NCBI RefSeq assembly: GCF_000807925.1
Contig: NZ_JRVC01000013.1
Coordinates: forward strand, 1-64,000
Length of the DNA stretch: 64,000 nucleotides
Direction of reading: 5' to 3'
DNA from: Novosphingobium subterraneum
GTDB taxonomy: Bacteria; Pseudomonadota; Alphaproteobacteria; Sphingomonadales; Sphingomonadaceae
Shown here: positions 20,799 through 29,728 of the stretch, piece by piece
How the letters are laid out: every line of letters starts with the position of its first letter
Position numbering within the stretch: the stretch's first letter is position 1
Position numbers and translations under genes: made by a program
Notes under the pieces: model-generated
Database searches by the model: none
What the model was told of the DNA's origin: nothing
Seen by the model: only the letters and a program-made list of their open reading frames with translations

Positions 20799-22075
20799 GC
20801 CCGCTGCCAGATGTAGTCTCGGCGTTTGCGCCAGTTGCGCCAGCGCCGCTTCAGCCGCTCATATCGCGTCCGCCATTTGCCATCACGCAGGCTGGTCCGG
20901 TCGATTGCAAGGCTGGCGCCATCAATATGACGGCTGACGTAAAAGTTAGGGACTGCCTGAATGTTCGCCATAGGCAGATGGAATGTCGGGCACGCCGCTG
21001 CAGCTTGCGGCGGTACGATCCAGGGCCACTCGCCTGAGGGCGTTCTGCCGGCACGATGTTCCAGCTGTGCAAAAGTAACGTACTGATCACTGACGCTGTG
21101 GTGATCTGCAATGGTGATCCGGGCTTGCCTGAAACTGTCGAGCACAGCCTGGTTCAGTTCAGTTAGCGTGTGATCCTTCCAGAGAGAGCGCTCTTGCTTA
21201 TCGGGACTGAAGCCGAAGGCGCGTGCGATGGTGTCAAGCAGATCATAGCGCGTTGGATCGATGAAATTGCGCGATGCGATTTCCGTCGCGACGTAATGCC
21301 CACTGAACGGTGCGCAGGGATAGTCGATGCCGCCGATGGTCAGCACCATATTGGTGACGACCGGCACCCCATACCATCGTAGCCCAAGGTCGCTCAGGCC
21401 CGGAAAGCTGTTGTGATGAATTGGTACTTCATGCCTGAGGTCCGACGGGATGTTGTAGGCATGTCGCACGCCATCTGCCGTCCGCATGATAAGCGGCAAC
21501 AGGTCGAAGTTGGTGGGTTGCGCCGGTGCGATCCAGCCAAGCCGCTGAGCGATCTGCGTAAGCTCAATATTCGCTCGATCTCCGATTACAGCACCATCAT
21601 TCAGCATATAGCCTGCGTATCGAAAGATCTGCGCACTTTCGAATGTAGGCGGCATGGATGCAACGGTCGCGGGCGCGAAGATGGTGATCGCGGATCGCAG
21701 CTCGCCGCCGGAAAGGGACTGGCGCAGAGTCATCAGGGTTCGATCGACGACCTCATCACAATCCGTGATCGTCCGGCAATCATTGACCTGCAGGGATTTC
21801 CACGTGAGACGCCCCACGCATCGCGCATGATTGCGCCAGGCGACGCGGGCGCCGAACACCAGCTCGTCGGGACTATGCCAATAGGTTCCCTTCTGCCGAA
21901 TGCTGCGACGAATATCGCGGATACGGAGATCGGCATCTGCTGAACTTTGCCCGGTTTCGGAAGCAAACTGACGGATGAAAGCAACGGCTTCCTCAATCCG
22001 TTCCGAGCGCGTAAGACGTCGTAACCGCCTGCGCACCGGATCGGATTGAACAAAGCGATCTGCCTCGTTCGTCAC
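20795..22075 (-). CDS. Nitric oxide synthase oxygenase-domain protein (bacterial NOS type)
   Basis: A 426-residue NOS oxygenase-like protein; NOS oxidises L-arginine to citrulline and NO via N-hydroxyarginine. Diagnostic features: GTYWHSPDEL and FGARVAWRNHARCVGRLTW with the haem-ligand cysteine at residue 86; LGLRWYGVPVVTNM (about 230-243); GGIDYPCAPFSGHYVATEIA with the substrate-binding glutamate at 265; SLWKDHTLTELNQAVL; TIADHHSVSDQYVTF; and GRTPSGEWPWIVPP. The tryptophan usually before the YxxTE motif is histidine (residue 260). No reductase domain, as in most bacterial NOS. A basic C-terminal tail (KWRTRYERLKRRWRNWRKRR) is unusual. GTG start overlaps the radical SAM stop. Confidence 0.9.
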   Translation of the reverse strand: MTNEADRFVQSDPVRRRLRRLTRSERIEEAVAFIRQFASETGQSSADADLRIRDIRRSIRQKGTYWHSPDELVFGARVAWRNHARCVGRLTWKSLQVNDCRTITDCDEVVDRTLMTLRQSLSGGELRSAITIFAPATVASMPPTFESAQIFRYAGYMLNDGAVIGDRANIELTQIAQRLGWIAPAQPTNFDLLPLIMRTADGVRHAYNIPSDLRHEVPIHHNSFPGLSDLGLRWYGVPVVTNMVLTIGGIDYPCAPFSGHYVATEIASRNFIDPTRYDLLDTIARAFGFSPDKQERSLWKDHTLTELNQAVLDSFRQARITIADHHSVSDQYVTFAQLEHRAGRTPSGEWPWIVPPQAAAACPTFHLPMANIQAVPNFYVSRHIDGASLAIDRTSLRDGKWRTRYERLKRRWRNWRKRRDYIWQRA

Positions 22076-23595
22076 ATCAGCCCGTCAAACATGCGCGCCT
22101 CATCGCGAAGTGGTCTGCGGTTGATGCCATAGACTGCTTCAAGCACTCGTGCTCGCGCCCTGCGATACTCGGGATGGCGCGAAGGTGTGTAGGCGTAGGA
22201 AGCCTTTGCATGACGCTTGTCGATGCCTTTGATCGATAGCCCGGGATAGGAGTTAGCCTCCGCCATCAGCTTGTGCCAAATCGGCGTATCCTCCAAGATC
22301 GAGAAGTCATTGAAACGGACACGATCAATGTAGCGCTCATTCCGGACGAGGAAATCGGCGGTCATGGAGAGGTCTTCGGCGGTTTCGCCCGGAAATCCCT
22401 GAAACATTGTGCAGCGCACGGAAATCCCAGCCTCGCTGGCATGACGAATGAAGGCTTCGTTGCCTTCAACAGATGAGCCCTTATCCATCAGGTCGAGCAC
22501 ATGCTGGCTGCCTGATTCAAGGCCAAAGCTGACCCGACGCATTCCGGCTCGAGCCGCAGCGCGTAGTTCATTTCTGGACAGGCCATTATCTTGCCGACGG
22601 TCGACATGGACGGTCCCGATCCACTGAGCGCCCGGTACGGCCGTCTGCACATGTTCGACCAGTCCACGCAAGAGATGTGGGTTTGAATTGAGCTTGAGGT
22701 CCAGAAAAAGGAAGTTGGTTGTGGCGCAGCGCCGCGACTGTTCCCGCATTTCATTGAGGACGGATTCGACGCTCCGTGTCCGGAACGTCCTGCCATTTGC
22801 AGAAACGACGTCCGAGCAGAACAGGCAGCGCCCCCACTGGCAACCGCGGCCAGTCATGATCGGCACGATCCGCACCGGATAGCGATCCCACGGGAAATCG
22901 GTGAAATCTGGAACCGAAGAGCGATCCAATTCTCTAAATGGCGGCGCGGCAGGCGTGCCCCGCCCGTCGCTCAGGGTGATGCCGGGAACCCCGGACATGT
23001 CCTGCTTGGCGAGGATGGCGGTGACGAGTTCGGGCGCGACAAGATCGGCCTCACCGCCGTAAATTGCGGTCAAGCCGGGAATGGTGCGCCACGCTTCAGT
23101 CGTACCCTTCAAGTTGAAGGCTGGGCCGCCCAATAGCACTGGAACGCTGCGCTCCTTCGCTAAGCGGCACAGCTCCACGACGGTTGCGTGATGCTGAAGA
23201 TAGGCGGACAGCAACAGGATGTCTGGCCGCTGATCCAACGCGCGGCCAACTTCACGGATCACTGTTTCGTGGGGACGCCTGTGATACCAGTAAAACGCCG
23301 ATCGCATGGCATTGCGGAACACGATGAGGCCTGGAGTCGTCGAGAGGTGCAGAGCCCGCATCCATTTATGATGCAACCGATCCGGCTTTTCGCGCGCTGC
23401 GGCTGGAACGTCGTACGCCAGCGGAACGAGCAGATCAACGCGATGCCCGGCATTTCGCAGCGATGCGACCAGCAACCCCACAGCAAGCGTCGGGAATGAA
23501 GCGAAATTGTTGAGATCGACGAGGAGAATGCGTTTGCCGTCATTCGAGGACAGGCGCTTCGCACCGCGTCTGGTCACTATGTCCGACAGCGTCAC
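22072..23595 (-). CDS. Radical SAM protein with N-terminal B12-binding-like domain
   Basis: A 507-residue protein. Residues about 20-190 resemble the cobalamin-binding domain of class B radical SAM enzymes (RILLVDLNNFASFPTLAVGL, PDILLLSAYLQHH, PVLLGGPAFNL) but lack the DxHxxG ligand motif. The radical SAM core starts at TGRGCQWGRCLFCSD, with cluster cysteines spaced Cx4Cx2C rather than Cx3Cx2C, and continues with FLFLDLKLN, MRRVSFGLESGSQHVLD and MFQGFPGETAEDL. GTG at 23595 is chosen because GGAG lies 5 bases upstream; TTG at 23619 is possible. First gene of the unit. Substrate unknown. Confidence 0.88.
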   Translation of the reverse strand: MTLSDIVTRRGAKRLSSNDGKRILLVDLNNFASFPTLAVGLLVASLRNAGHRVDLLVPLAYDVPAAAREKPDRLHHKWMRALHLSTTPGLIVFRNAMRSAFYWYHRRPHETVIREVGRALDQRPDILLLSAYLQHHATVVELCRLAKERSVPVLLGGPAFNLKGTTEAWRTIPGLTAIYGGEADLVAPELVTAILAKQDMSGVPGITLSDGRGTPAAPPFRELDRSSVPDFTDFPWDRYPVRIVPIMTGRGCQWGRCLFCSDVVSANGRTFRTRSVESVLNEMREQSRRCATTNFLFLDLKLNSNPHLLRGLVEHVQTAVPGAQWIGTVHVDRRQDNGLSRNELRAAARAGMRRVSFGLESGSQHVLDLMDKGSSVEGNEAFIRHASEAGISVRCTMFQGFPGETAEDLSMTADFLVRNERYIDRVRFNDFSILEDTPIWHKLMAEANSYPGLSIKGIDKRHAKASYAYTPSRHPEYRRARARVLEAVYGINRRPLRDEARMFDGLM

Positions 23596-23649
23596 CTCCG
23601 CTCCAATGTGTAGGTGCAATGTCAGACAGGTATCTGATTCGCCGCGGTT

Positions 23650-23997
23650 TTGGAATACCTGGGCTCAGGACCCATTGATTGGCTGTGCTCCGCCGAGGCG
23701 TTCCTTGCCTTGGTTGACCGTGATGACTGGGCCGCAAGCTGGCAGGCAACGCACAAGTCGTTCCAGTTGCTCAACACCGTGGACTGGTGGGCGAAGGCCT
23801 CCGAGGGCGTGCGGGGCCGTGTCGGCAAGCCGATCACGCGCAGGCTCGAGAAGGTCGATTTCACGCCTGCACCGCCCAACGGCTATTGGACCGTAACCTT
23901 CAAGGCGCGCTACGCGAAGGCGGGGGACGTGACCGAGACCCTGCAAATGGCGTCGGAAGACGGCGGCTGGAAGGTGACTGCCATAACCGTCGAGTAA
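23650..23997 (+). pseudogene. DUF4019-domain protein, 5' end missing
   Basis: The frame from about 23690 reads AEAFLALVDRDDWAASWQA and later FKARYAKAGDVTETLQ and GGWKVTAITVE, matching the DUF4019 domain to its usual end. The expected signal peptide and start are absent. Upstream residues (EYLGSGPIDWLC) look unrelated and only a TTG start is available. I infer that insertion of the neighbouring NOS block removed the 5' end. It could still be expressed as a shortened cytoplasmic protein. Confidence 0.65.
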
Positions 23998-24001
23998 GCA
24001 G

Positions 24002-24039
24002 GCAAAGGCCCCGCCCTCTGCGTGAGGCGGGGCCTTTGC
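24002..24039. terminator. Bidirectional rho-independent terminator
   Basis: GCAAAGGCCCCGCC (24002..24015) pairs perfectly with GGCGGGGCCTTTGC (24026..24039) over an 10-base loop, with A and T runs at the stem base. It lies between the convergent DUF4019 remnant and acetoacetyl-CoA reductase genes and can serve both. Confidence 0.85.
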
Positions 24040-24042
24040 GCA

Positions 24043-24765
24043 TCAGTACATGTGCTGGCCGCCGTTGAGCGACATGGTCGAGCCCGTGACGAAACCGCCC
24101 TCGTCCGCCGTGAGGAAGGCGACGCCACGAGCAATTTCCTCGGCGTGGCCGAGACGGCCCACCGGGATCTTGGCAACGATCTTTTCCAGCACCGGCGCCG
24201 GCACGGCGGCAACCATGTCGGTGTCGATGTAGCCCGGCGCGATTGCGTTGACGGTCACGCCGTACTTTGCGCCTTCCTGCGCCAGAGCCTTGGTGAAACC
24301 GTGGATGCCGGACTTCGCAGCGGCATAGTTGACCTGGCCGTACTGCCCGGCCTGGCCGTTGATCGAACCGATGTTGACGATGCGGCCCCAGCCGCGCTCG
24401 CGCATGCCGGGGAACGTGGCCTTGGCCATGTTGAAGCACCCGCCGAGGTTGATGCGCATCACCTCGTTCCAGTCATCGAAGCTCATCTTGTGGAGCACGC
24501 CATCGCGCGTGATGCCGGCATTGTTGACGACGATGTCGATCTCACCGACTTCGGCGGCGATCTGTGCGCAGCCCTTGATCGTGGCTTCATGATCGCCCAC
24601 GTCAAAGCGGTAGGTGGGAATTCCGGTTTCCGCGGTGAAGGCGTGGGCCTTTTCCTCGTTTCCTGCATAGTTGGCGACAACCGTGCGCCCTTGCGCCTTT
24701 AGTGCCAGGCAGATCGCCTGACCGATTCCGCGCGTACCGCCGGTAACCACTGCAACTCGCGACAT
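24043..24765 (-). CDS. phaB: Acetoacetyl-CoA reductase
   Basis: A 240-residue short-chain dehydrogenase reducing acetoacetyl-CoA to (R)-3-hydroxybutyryl-CoA for polyhydroxyalkanoate synthesis. It shows the NADP-binding TGGTRGIGQAI, VVNNAGITRDGVLHKM and the catalytic serine, tyrosine and lysine in NIGSINGQAGQYGQVNYAAA followed by K. The SINGQAGQYGQVNY segment is typical of PhaB rather than FabG. It ends at ATADEGG..GSTMSLNGGQHMY as in PhaB. No other pha genes are in the window. Confidence 0.92.
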   Translation of the reverse strand: MSRVAVVTGGTRGIGQAICLALKAQGRTVVANYAGNEEKAHAFTAETGIPTYRFDVGDHEATIKGCAQIAAEVGEIDIVVNNAGITRDGVLHKMSFDDWNEVMRINLGGCFNMAKATFPGMRERGWGRIVNIGSINGQAGQYGQVNYAAAKSGIHGFTKALAQEGAKYGVTVNAIAPGYIDTDMVAAVPAPVLEKIVAKIPVGRLGHAEEIARGVAFLTADEGGFVTGSTMSLNGGQHMY

Positions 24766-24918
24766 GCTTTACCCTCCATTGTTCCCTCTCGCGGGTAGGG
24801 TAGGTTCATGACGGAGATGCGACAAGTTGCCGAATACGTAAATGCTGCAAAAGAACGAGGAAACACAGCGCAGAATTGCTGCAGCAATGAAGCTAATAGT
24901 GTCAGATGCTGACCGCGA

Positions 24919-25665
24919 TCAGAAGCGGAACTGCGTCCCGACATAGACGGCCTGATTGTCCTGCTTGCCATCGGTCAGCGGACGCAGGCGATCACGCTCG
25001 GGCGAGTAACGTACGCCCGCGGTGACGTTCAGATTCTTGGTCAGGCGATAGCTGCCGCCGAGGTCCAGTTGGTAATCACCCTGACCTTCAAGCGTACGCG
25101 GCGCGCGACCAGCCTGATCGCGGCCTTCGGCTTCGATCCGGGGCGCAAAGCGGCTGGGCGTCGACGTCGGGCCGGAAGCCTTGAACTTGGCCAAATCGGG
25201 CATCTCGATCCGCTGCAGGTCATGCAAAGGCGAAGGTGCGGCAGCTGGCGATGCGAAGCTGGCGTAGCCACGGGCCATGCCGAGGTTGAACGCCATCGGC
25301 GCGATGCGGACCGGCGAAGCCCCCGGCTGTGCCGTATCGGCCATTGCGGTGCGGACCGCGAAGTTCGACGAATTCAGCGCATCGACACGGACCGCAACGG
25401 TAACCGAGCGAGTCGGCCGGGTATCGGTGCCGGTGGGCGTGAAGCGGAAAAGCTTGCCGTTCTTGAGCGCACGAACGGTGATTTGCGAAGCAAGGCGTTC
25501 GTCAACCGAGGCCGGCGTGAAAGAACCGATGCCACCGCGTGCCGCAAGGCTGACGGGCGCCATGTCGAAACCGCTGGAGAAGGCGGAGGTGACCGTTGGC
25601 GAAAGGGCAAGACCCACCACGACCGCCAGCCCGAGCGTCACAGGCGCGCGCAGGCGGCGGCGCAT
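24919..25665 (-). CDS. Putative outer-membrane or exported protein
   Basis: A 248-residue protein. From ATG 25665 (AAGGG just upstream) it opens with a Sec signal peptide, MRRRLRAPVTLGLAVVVGLA, cleaved near TVTSA-FS. ATG at 25704 would put 13 residues before it. The C-terminal third has alternating residues typical of beta-strands (YQLDLGGSYRLTKNLNVTAG, then VYVGTQFRF) and ends in phenylalanine, the signature recognised by the BAM complex. It is likely a small outer-membrane beta-barrel or barrel-anchored protein; no family was recognised. Confidence 0.65.
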   Translation of the reverse strand: MRRRLRAPVTLGLAVVVGLALSPTVTSAFSSGFDMAPVSLAARGGIGSFTPASVDERLASQITVRALKNGKLFRFTPTGTDTRPTRSVTVAVRVDALNSSNFAVRTAMADTAQPGASPVRIAPMAFNLGMARGYASFASPAAAPSPLHDLQRIEMPDLAKFKASGPTSTPSRFAPRIEAEGRDQAGRAPRTLEGQGDYQLDLGGSYRLTKNLNVTAGVRYSPERDRLRPLTDGKQDNQAVYVGTQFRF

Positions 25666-26131
25666 CGCACCCTTACCTGCAGTCCTGTTGCCGTTGCCGA
25701 CCATGATACGTCCGTTCTACCCCAACCCGGGCTGTGATCCGCCCCATTATGCGACCGAGAGCGGCTTGCCGTCATAACGACTCCGCGCACCACTCGGACT
25801 GTTCTACGCAATACCTCTAATGCGTGAAGGTTTCCAGTCCCACGCCAGATAGAAGTGGCGGCGAAAGACTCTTCCTTGCAAGGTGTGGCGCAATATCCAC
25901 AGGTGCCTGGCAAGCGACTGCGCTTTGCCGCTGTGCAGGACATGTGATGTTCAGTCACGGTTCACGCGGGCCTTGACCATTTGGCCCCGCAATTCCGTGC
26001 CTCGTTCATCGTGCTTGCCGCATGGCGCGCGCCGGTGATAGAGGCTCTTTCGATCACGCGCGTTCACATGCGCGCAAACCTGCGGCAATGCCCGGAAACG
26101 GCATGCCCGCAAGCCAAGGACTGTTTCGTAG
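25666..26131. other. Divergent intergenic region
   Basis: About 460 bases between the exported-protein gene (minus) and the DUF3576 gene (plus). It should contain both promoters. I see no palindrome, RNA gene or credible small gene. Confidence 0.4.
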
Positions 26132-26137
26132 TGACCA

Positions 26138-26595
26138 TGACCGTCAAGACCGCGCAGAGCACCCGCAAGCTGATTCTTCGTGGGCTGATGATCGGGACCA
26201 TGGCCCTGGCTGTCACCGCCTGCGGCAAGAAGGAGCGCCCGCGGGCGGATCTCGCCGCCAGCCAGGTGACCACGATCGGCGTCAACGCCTACCTGTGGCG
26301 CGCAACGCTCGATGCGCTTTCGTTCATGCCTCTGCTGCAGACTGACAGCAACGGCGGCGTGATCGTGACCGATTGGTATGCCAACCCCAAGAACCCGGGC
26401 GAGCGCGTCAAGGTGACTGTCTCGATCGTCGACCAGGACTTGCGCGCCGATGCGCTGCGCGTTGCCGCCAGCCGTCAGGTCTCGCAGAACGGCCAGTGGA
26501 TTGATGCCCCTGTCCAGGCCGCCACCGTGCAGAAGCTCGAAGACATCATCCTGAGCAAGGCGCGCGATCTGCGCCGCGCCGCAATCACGGGATAA
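26138..26595 (+). CDS. DUF3576 lipoprotein
   Basis: A 152-residue DUF3576 protein, a family confined mainly to alphaproteobacteria. The N-terminus is a lipoprotein signal (LILRGLMIGTMALAVTAC, cysteine near residue 29). The domain shows TTIGVNAYLWRATLDALSFM and the two-strand GGVIVTDWYANPKNPGERVK, ending KARDLRRAAITG. The ATG at 26138 is chosen over an in-frame GTG two codons earlier. It lies 85 bases before leuS and is commonly found there. The function is unknown; an envelope role with LptE is plausible. Confidence 0.85.
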
Positions 26596-26680
26596 GGCGC
26601 CGGTCCAGAGCAAAGGGCCGGCCTGATCTGCCGAGAGGCGAATCTTGCGTGTCGCGCCAGCGCTCCCTAGAGGAGCGCGC

Positions 26681-29230
26681 ATGACCGAGAACACTGCTCC
26701 CGCCAGCTCTGCTCCTGAGCGCTTCGATCCCGCAATCGCCGACACCCGCTGGCAGCAGGTGTGGGACAGCCGCCAGTCGTTCCGCGCCGACGATTCCAGC
26801 ACCAAACCCCGCAGCTACGTGCTGGAGATGTTTCCCTATCCCTCGGGCCGCATCCACATCGGCCACGTGCGCAATTACACGATGGGCGACGTACTGGCGC
26901 GCTACAAGCGGATGCGCGGATTCGAGGTGCTGCACCCGATGGGGTGGGACGCCTTCGGCATGCCGGCGGAAAACGCGGCGATGGAAAAGGGCGTCCACCC
27001 CGGTGGCTGGACGCGGGACAACATCGCCAACATGAAGGCGCAGCTGAAGCGCCTCGGCTTCGCGCTCGACTGGAGCCGCGAGATCGCGACCTGCGAGCCG
27101 GAGTATTACGGCCACGAACAGTCGCTCTTCCTCGATCTCTATGCGGCAGGCCTGGTCTATCGCAAGGAATCGACGGTCAACTGGGACCCGGTCGACATGA
27201 CCGTGCTGGCCAACGAGCAGGTGATCGACGGACGCGGCTGGCGTTCGGGCGCTCTGGTCGAGAAGCGCAAGCTCAATCAGTGGTTCCTCAAGATCACCGA
27301 CTTTGCCGACGAATTGCTCGAAGGCCTCTCGACGCTCGACAAGTGGCCCGAGAAGGTCCGCGTGATGCAGGAGAACTGGATCGGCAAGAGCCAGGGCCTG
27401 CAGTTCCGCTTCGACCTTTCCAATGGCGAGAGCGTGGAGGTCTACACCACGCGCCCCGACACTATCTTCGGCGCAAGCTTCGTTGCCGTCGCTGCGGACC
27501 ATCCGATCGCGCAGGGCGTCGCGGCGGTAAACTGCGAAGCGGCCAATTTCATCGCGCTGTGCAAGAAGGGCGGCACCACCGCCGCCGAACTGGAAACGGC
27601 CGAGAAGCTGGGCTTCGACACCGGCATCGGCGCGAAGCACCCGCTGACGGGCAAGTACCTGCCGGTCTACATCGCCAACTTCGTGCTGATGGAATACGGC
27701 ACCGGTGCGATCATGGCCGTGCCGGGGCACGACCAGCGCGACTTTGATTTCGCCACCAAGTACGGCCTGCCGATCCTGCGCGTGGTTGCCTCCGATCCGG
27801 CAGCTGCCGACAAGCCTTTTGCCGGTGAAGCCGAGGCGGGGGACGGCGTTCTCGTCAACTCTGACTTCCTCAATGGCATGAACGTCGTCGAGGCCAAGGC
27901 TGCGGTCATCGGCCGCGCACAGAGCGAAGGCTGGGGCGAAGGCAAGACGGTGTGGCGCCTGCGCGACTGGGGCGTCTCGCGCCAGCGCTATTGGGGAACG
28001 CCGATCCCGTTCGTGCACTGCGAGGTGTGTGGCGTTGTGCCGGTGCCCAAGAAGCAGCTGCCCGTGACCTTGCCCGAGGATGTCAGCTTCGACGTGCCCG
28101 GCAACCCGCTTGACCGGCATCCGACGTGGAAGCATGTCGATTGCCCGCAATGCGGCCATCCCGCCCGGCGCGAGACCGATACGCTCGACACTTTCGTCGA
28201 TTCGTCGTGGTACTTCCTGCGCTTTGCCAGCCAGCCGGAAGATCGCCCGTTCGATCCCGAAGAAATCAACCGCTGGATGCCGGTGGAGCAGTACATCGGC
28301 GGGATCGAGCATGCGATCCTGCACTTGCTTTACGCGCGCTTCTGGACCCGTGCGCTCGCCCGCATCGGCAAGATCGAGGTGACAGAACCGTTCGGCAGCC
28401 TGTTCACCCAAGGCATGGTCACGCACGAGACATACGAGCGCCGGAATCCCGAGAATGGTCAGCCGGTGTTCTACTCGCCCACAGAAGTTGAACGCAGCAG
28501 TGATGGCGCAACGCTGAAAGCTGACGGTGCGCCGGTCGAGGTCGGCCGGGTCATCAAGATGTCCAAGTCCAAGAAGAACGTCGTGGACCCGGACGAGATC
28601 GTAGCAAAGTACGGTGCTGACGCGATCCGCTGGTTCATGCTGTCGGATTCTCCGCCCGAGCGCGACCTGCCGTGGTCGGAAGCCGGGATCGAGGGTTGCG
28701 CACGCTTCGTTCAGCGTTTGTGGCGCCTGTTCGGCCAGTACGACGCTGCCGCAGTGGGTGAAGACAAGGCGCTGGACCGCAAGGCGCACCAGACCGTCCA
28801 CGCGGTTGCCTCCGACATCGAGGCATTGGGCTTCAACAAGGCCGTGGCGCGGATCTACGAACTGACCGGCGCGATTGAAAAGGCTGCGCCTTCGGCCAGC
28901 CGCTCCGCCGCGATCAGGAAGGTCCTGCTGCTCGTCGCGCCGATGATGCCGCATCTTGCCGAAGAAGCGCATGCGCGCTTCGGTACCGGCTTGATCGCCG
29001 ACGAGGCCTGGCCCGAAGTCGATCCGGCATTGCTGGTCGATGATGAAGTCACCGTTGCCATCCAGGTCAAGGGCAAGCTTCGCGATACCCTGACTGTGGC
29101 CAAGGGGACGCCGAAGGAAGACCTCGAACGCCTTGCCCTCGCTTCCGAGAAAGTGCAGCGTGCACTTGAAGGGGCGGAAGTGAAGAAGGTGATCGTCGTG
29201 CCTGACCGTCTGGTGAATCTTGTCGCCTGA
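26681..29230 (+). CDS. leuS: Leucyl-tRNA synthetase
   Basis: An 849-residue class I aminoacyl-tRNA synthetase that charges tRNA-Leu. The HIGH signature is at residues 52-62 ([11 protein letters not shown]) and the KMSKS loop at 626-630. The editing CP1 domain contains [16 protein letters not shown] and the zinc-binding [13 protein letters not shown]...CPQCGHPAR cysteines. Length and domain order are normal for bacterial LeuS. It overlaps the start of lptE by 11 bases, the standard alphaproteobacterial leuS-lptE-holA arrangement. Confidence 0.97.
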   Translation: MTENTAPASSAPERFDPAIADTRWQQVWDSRQSFRADDSSTKPRSYVLEMFPYPSGRIHIGHVRNYTMGDVLARYKRMRGFEVLHPMGWDAFGMPAENAAMEKGVHPGGWTRDNIANMKAQLKRLGFALDWSREIATCEPEYYGHEQSLFLDLYAAGLVYRKESTVNWDPVDMTVLANEQVIDGRGWRSGALVEKRKLNQWFLKITDFADELLEGLSTLDKWPEKVRVMQENWIGKSQGLQFRFDLSNGESVEVYTTRPDTIFGASFVAVAADHPIAQGVAAVNCEAANFIALCKKGGTTAAELETAEKLGFDTGIGAKHPLTGKYLPVYIANFVLMEYGTGAIMAVPGHDQRDFDFATKYGLPILRVVASDPAAADKPFAGEAEAGDGVLVNSDFLNGMNVVEAKAAVIGRAQSEGWGEGKTVWRLRDWGVSRQRYWGTPIPFVHCEVCGVVPVPKKQLPVTLPEDVSFDVPGNPLDRHPTWKHVDCPQCGHPARRETDTLDTFVDSSWYFLRFASQPEDRPFDPEEINRWMPVEQYIGGIEHAILHLLYARFWTRALARIGKIEVTEPFGSLFTQGMVTHETYERRNPENGQPVFYSPTEVERSSDGATLKADGAPVEVGRVIKMSKSKKNVVDPDEIVAKYGADAIRWFMLSDSPPERDLPWSEAGIEGCARFVQRLWRLFGQYDAAAVGEDKALDRKAHQTVHAVASDIEALGFNKAVARIYELTGAIEKAAPSASRSAAIRKVLLLVAPMMPHLAEEAHARFGTGLIADEAWPEVDPALLVDDEVTVAIQVKGKLRDTLTVAKGTPKEDLERLALASEKVQRALEGAEVKKVIVVPDRLVNLVA

Positions 29231-29720
29231 GCGCCTCGTCCGGATTCTCGCGCCGCTTGCGCTGCTCTCCGGTTGCGGTCTGCAGCCAATGTACGCAGGC
29301 GGCGGCAAGGGCGAGGTGGCGCGGGCGCTTGCCGACGTCACCATCTCGCCGATCGAGGGGCAGTCCGGCTGGCTTGTCCGCAATGCGCTTGTCGACCGAT
29401 TGGGCGCTGGCGCGGCAGGGACCGGCGCCCGCTATCGTCTTGATGTCCGGCTGGACGATCGCGTGGAGGGGCTTGGCCAGCTTTCCAACGACGCCATCAC
29501 GCGCGAACGCCGTACCCTGCGCGCCCGCTACCAGCTGGTTGACACGCAGAACGGTGAGGTCGTCCTTGATGCGACCGCGGGATCGGACGCCGGGTTCGAC
29601 GTGGTCAACAGCGAATACGCGGTGATCGCGGCCGAACAGACGGCGCTTGAAAACCTGTCACAGGAAGTGGCCGACCAGATCGTCACACGCGTCTCGGTCC
29701 GCCTGCGCAAGCGCTCCTGA
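29220..29720 (+). CDS. lptE: LPS assembly lipoprotein LptE
   Basis: A 166-residue outer-membrane lipoprotein that plugs the LptD barrel during lipopolysaccharide export. It opens [19 protein letters not shown], with the lipobox cysteine near residue 19 followed by the family's GLQPMY motif. The remainder has the LptE pattern [16 protein letters not shown] and [15 protein letters not shown]. The start codon is a TTG inside the end of leuS, so expression depends on leuS translation. Confidence 0.88.
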   Translation: MSPERLVRILAPLALLSGCGLQPMYAGGGKGEVARALADVTISPIEGQSGWLVRNALVDRLGAGAAGTGARYRLDVRLDDRVEGLGQLSNDAITRERRTLRARYQLVDTQNGEVVLDATAGSDAGFDVVNSEYAVIAAEQTALENLSQEVADQIVTRVSVRLRKRS

Positions 29721-29728
29721 GACGGGGC

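Noticed and set aside
26585..29383. A 932-codon open frame on the minus strand opposite leuS
   Set aside because: It lies antisense to a complete leucyl-tRNA synthetase and has no domain. It is a by-product of high-GC codon bias.
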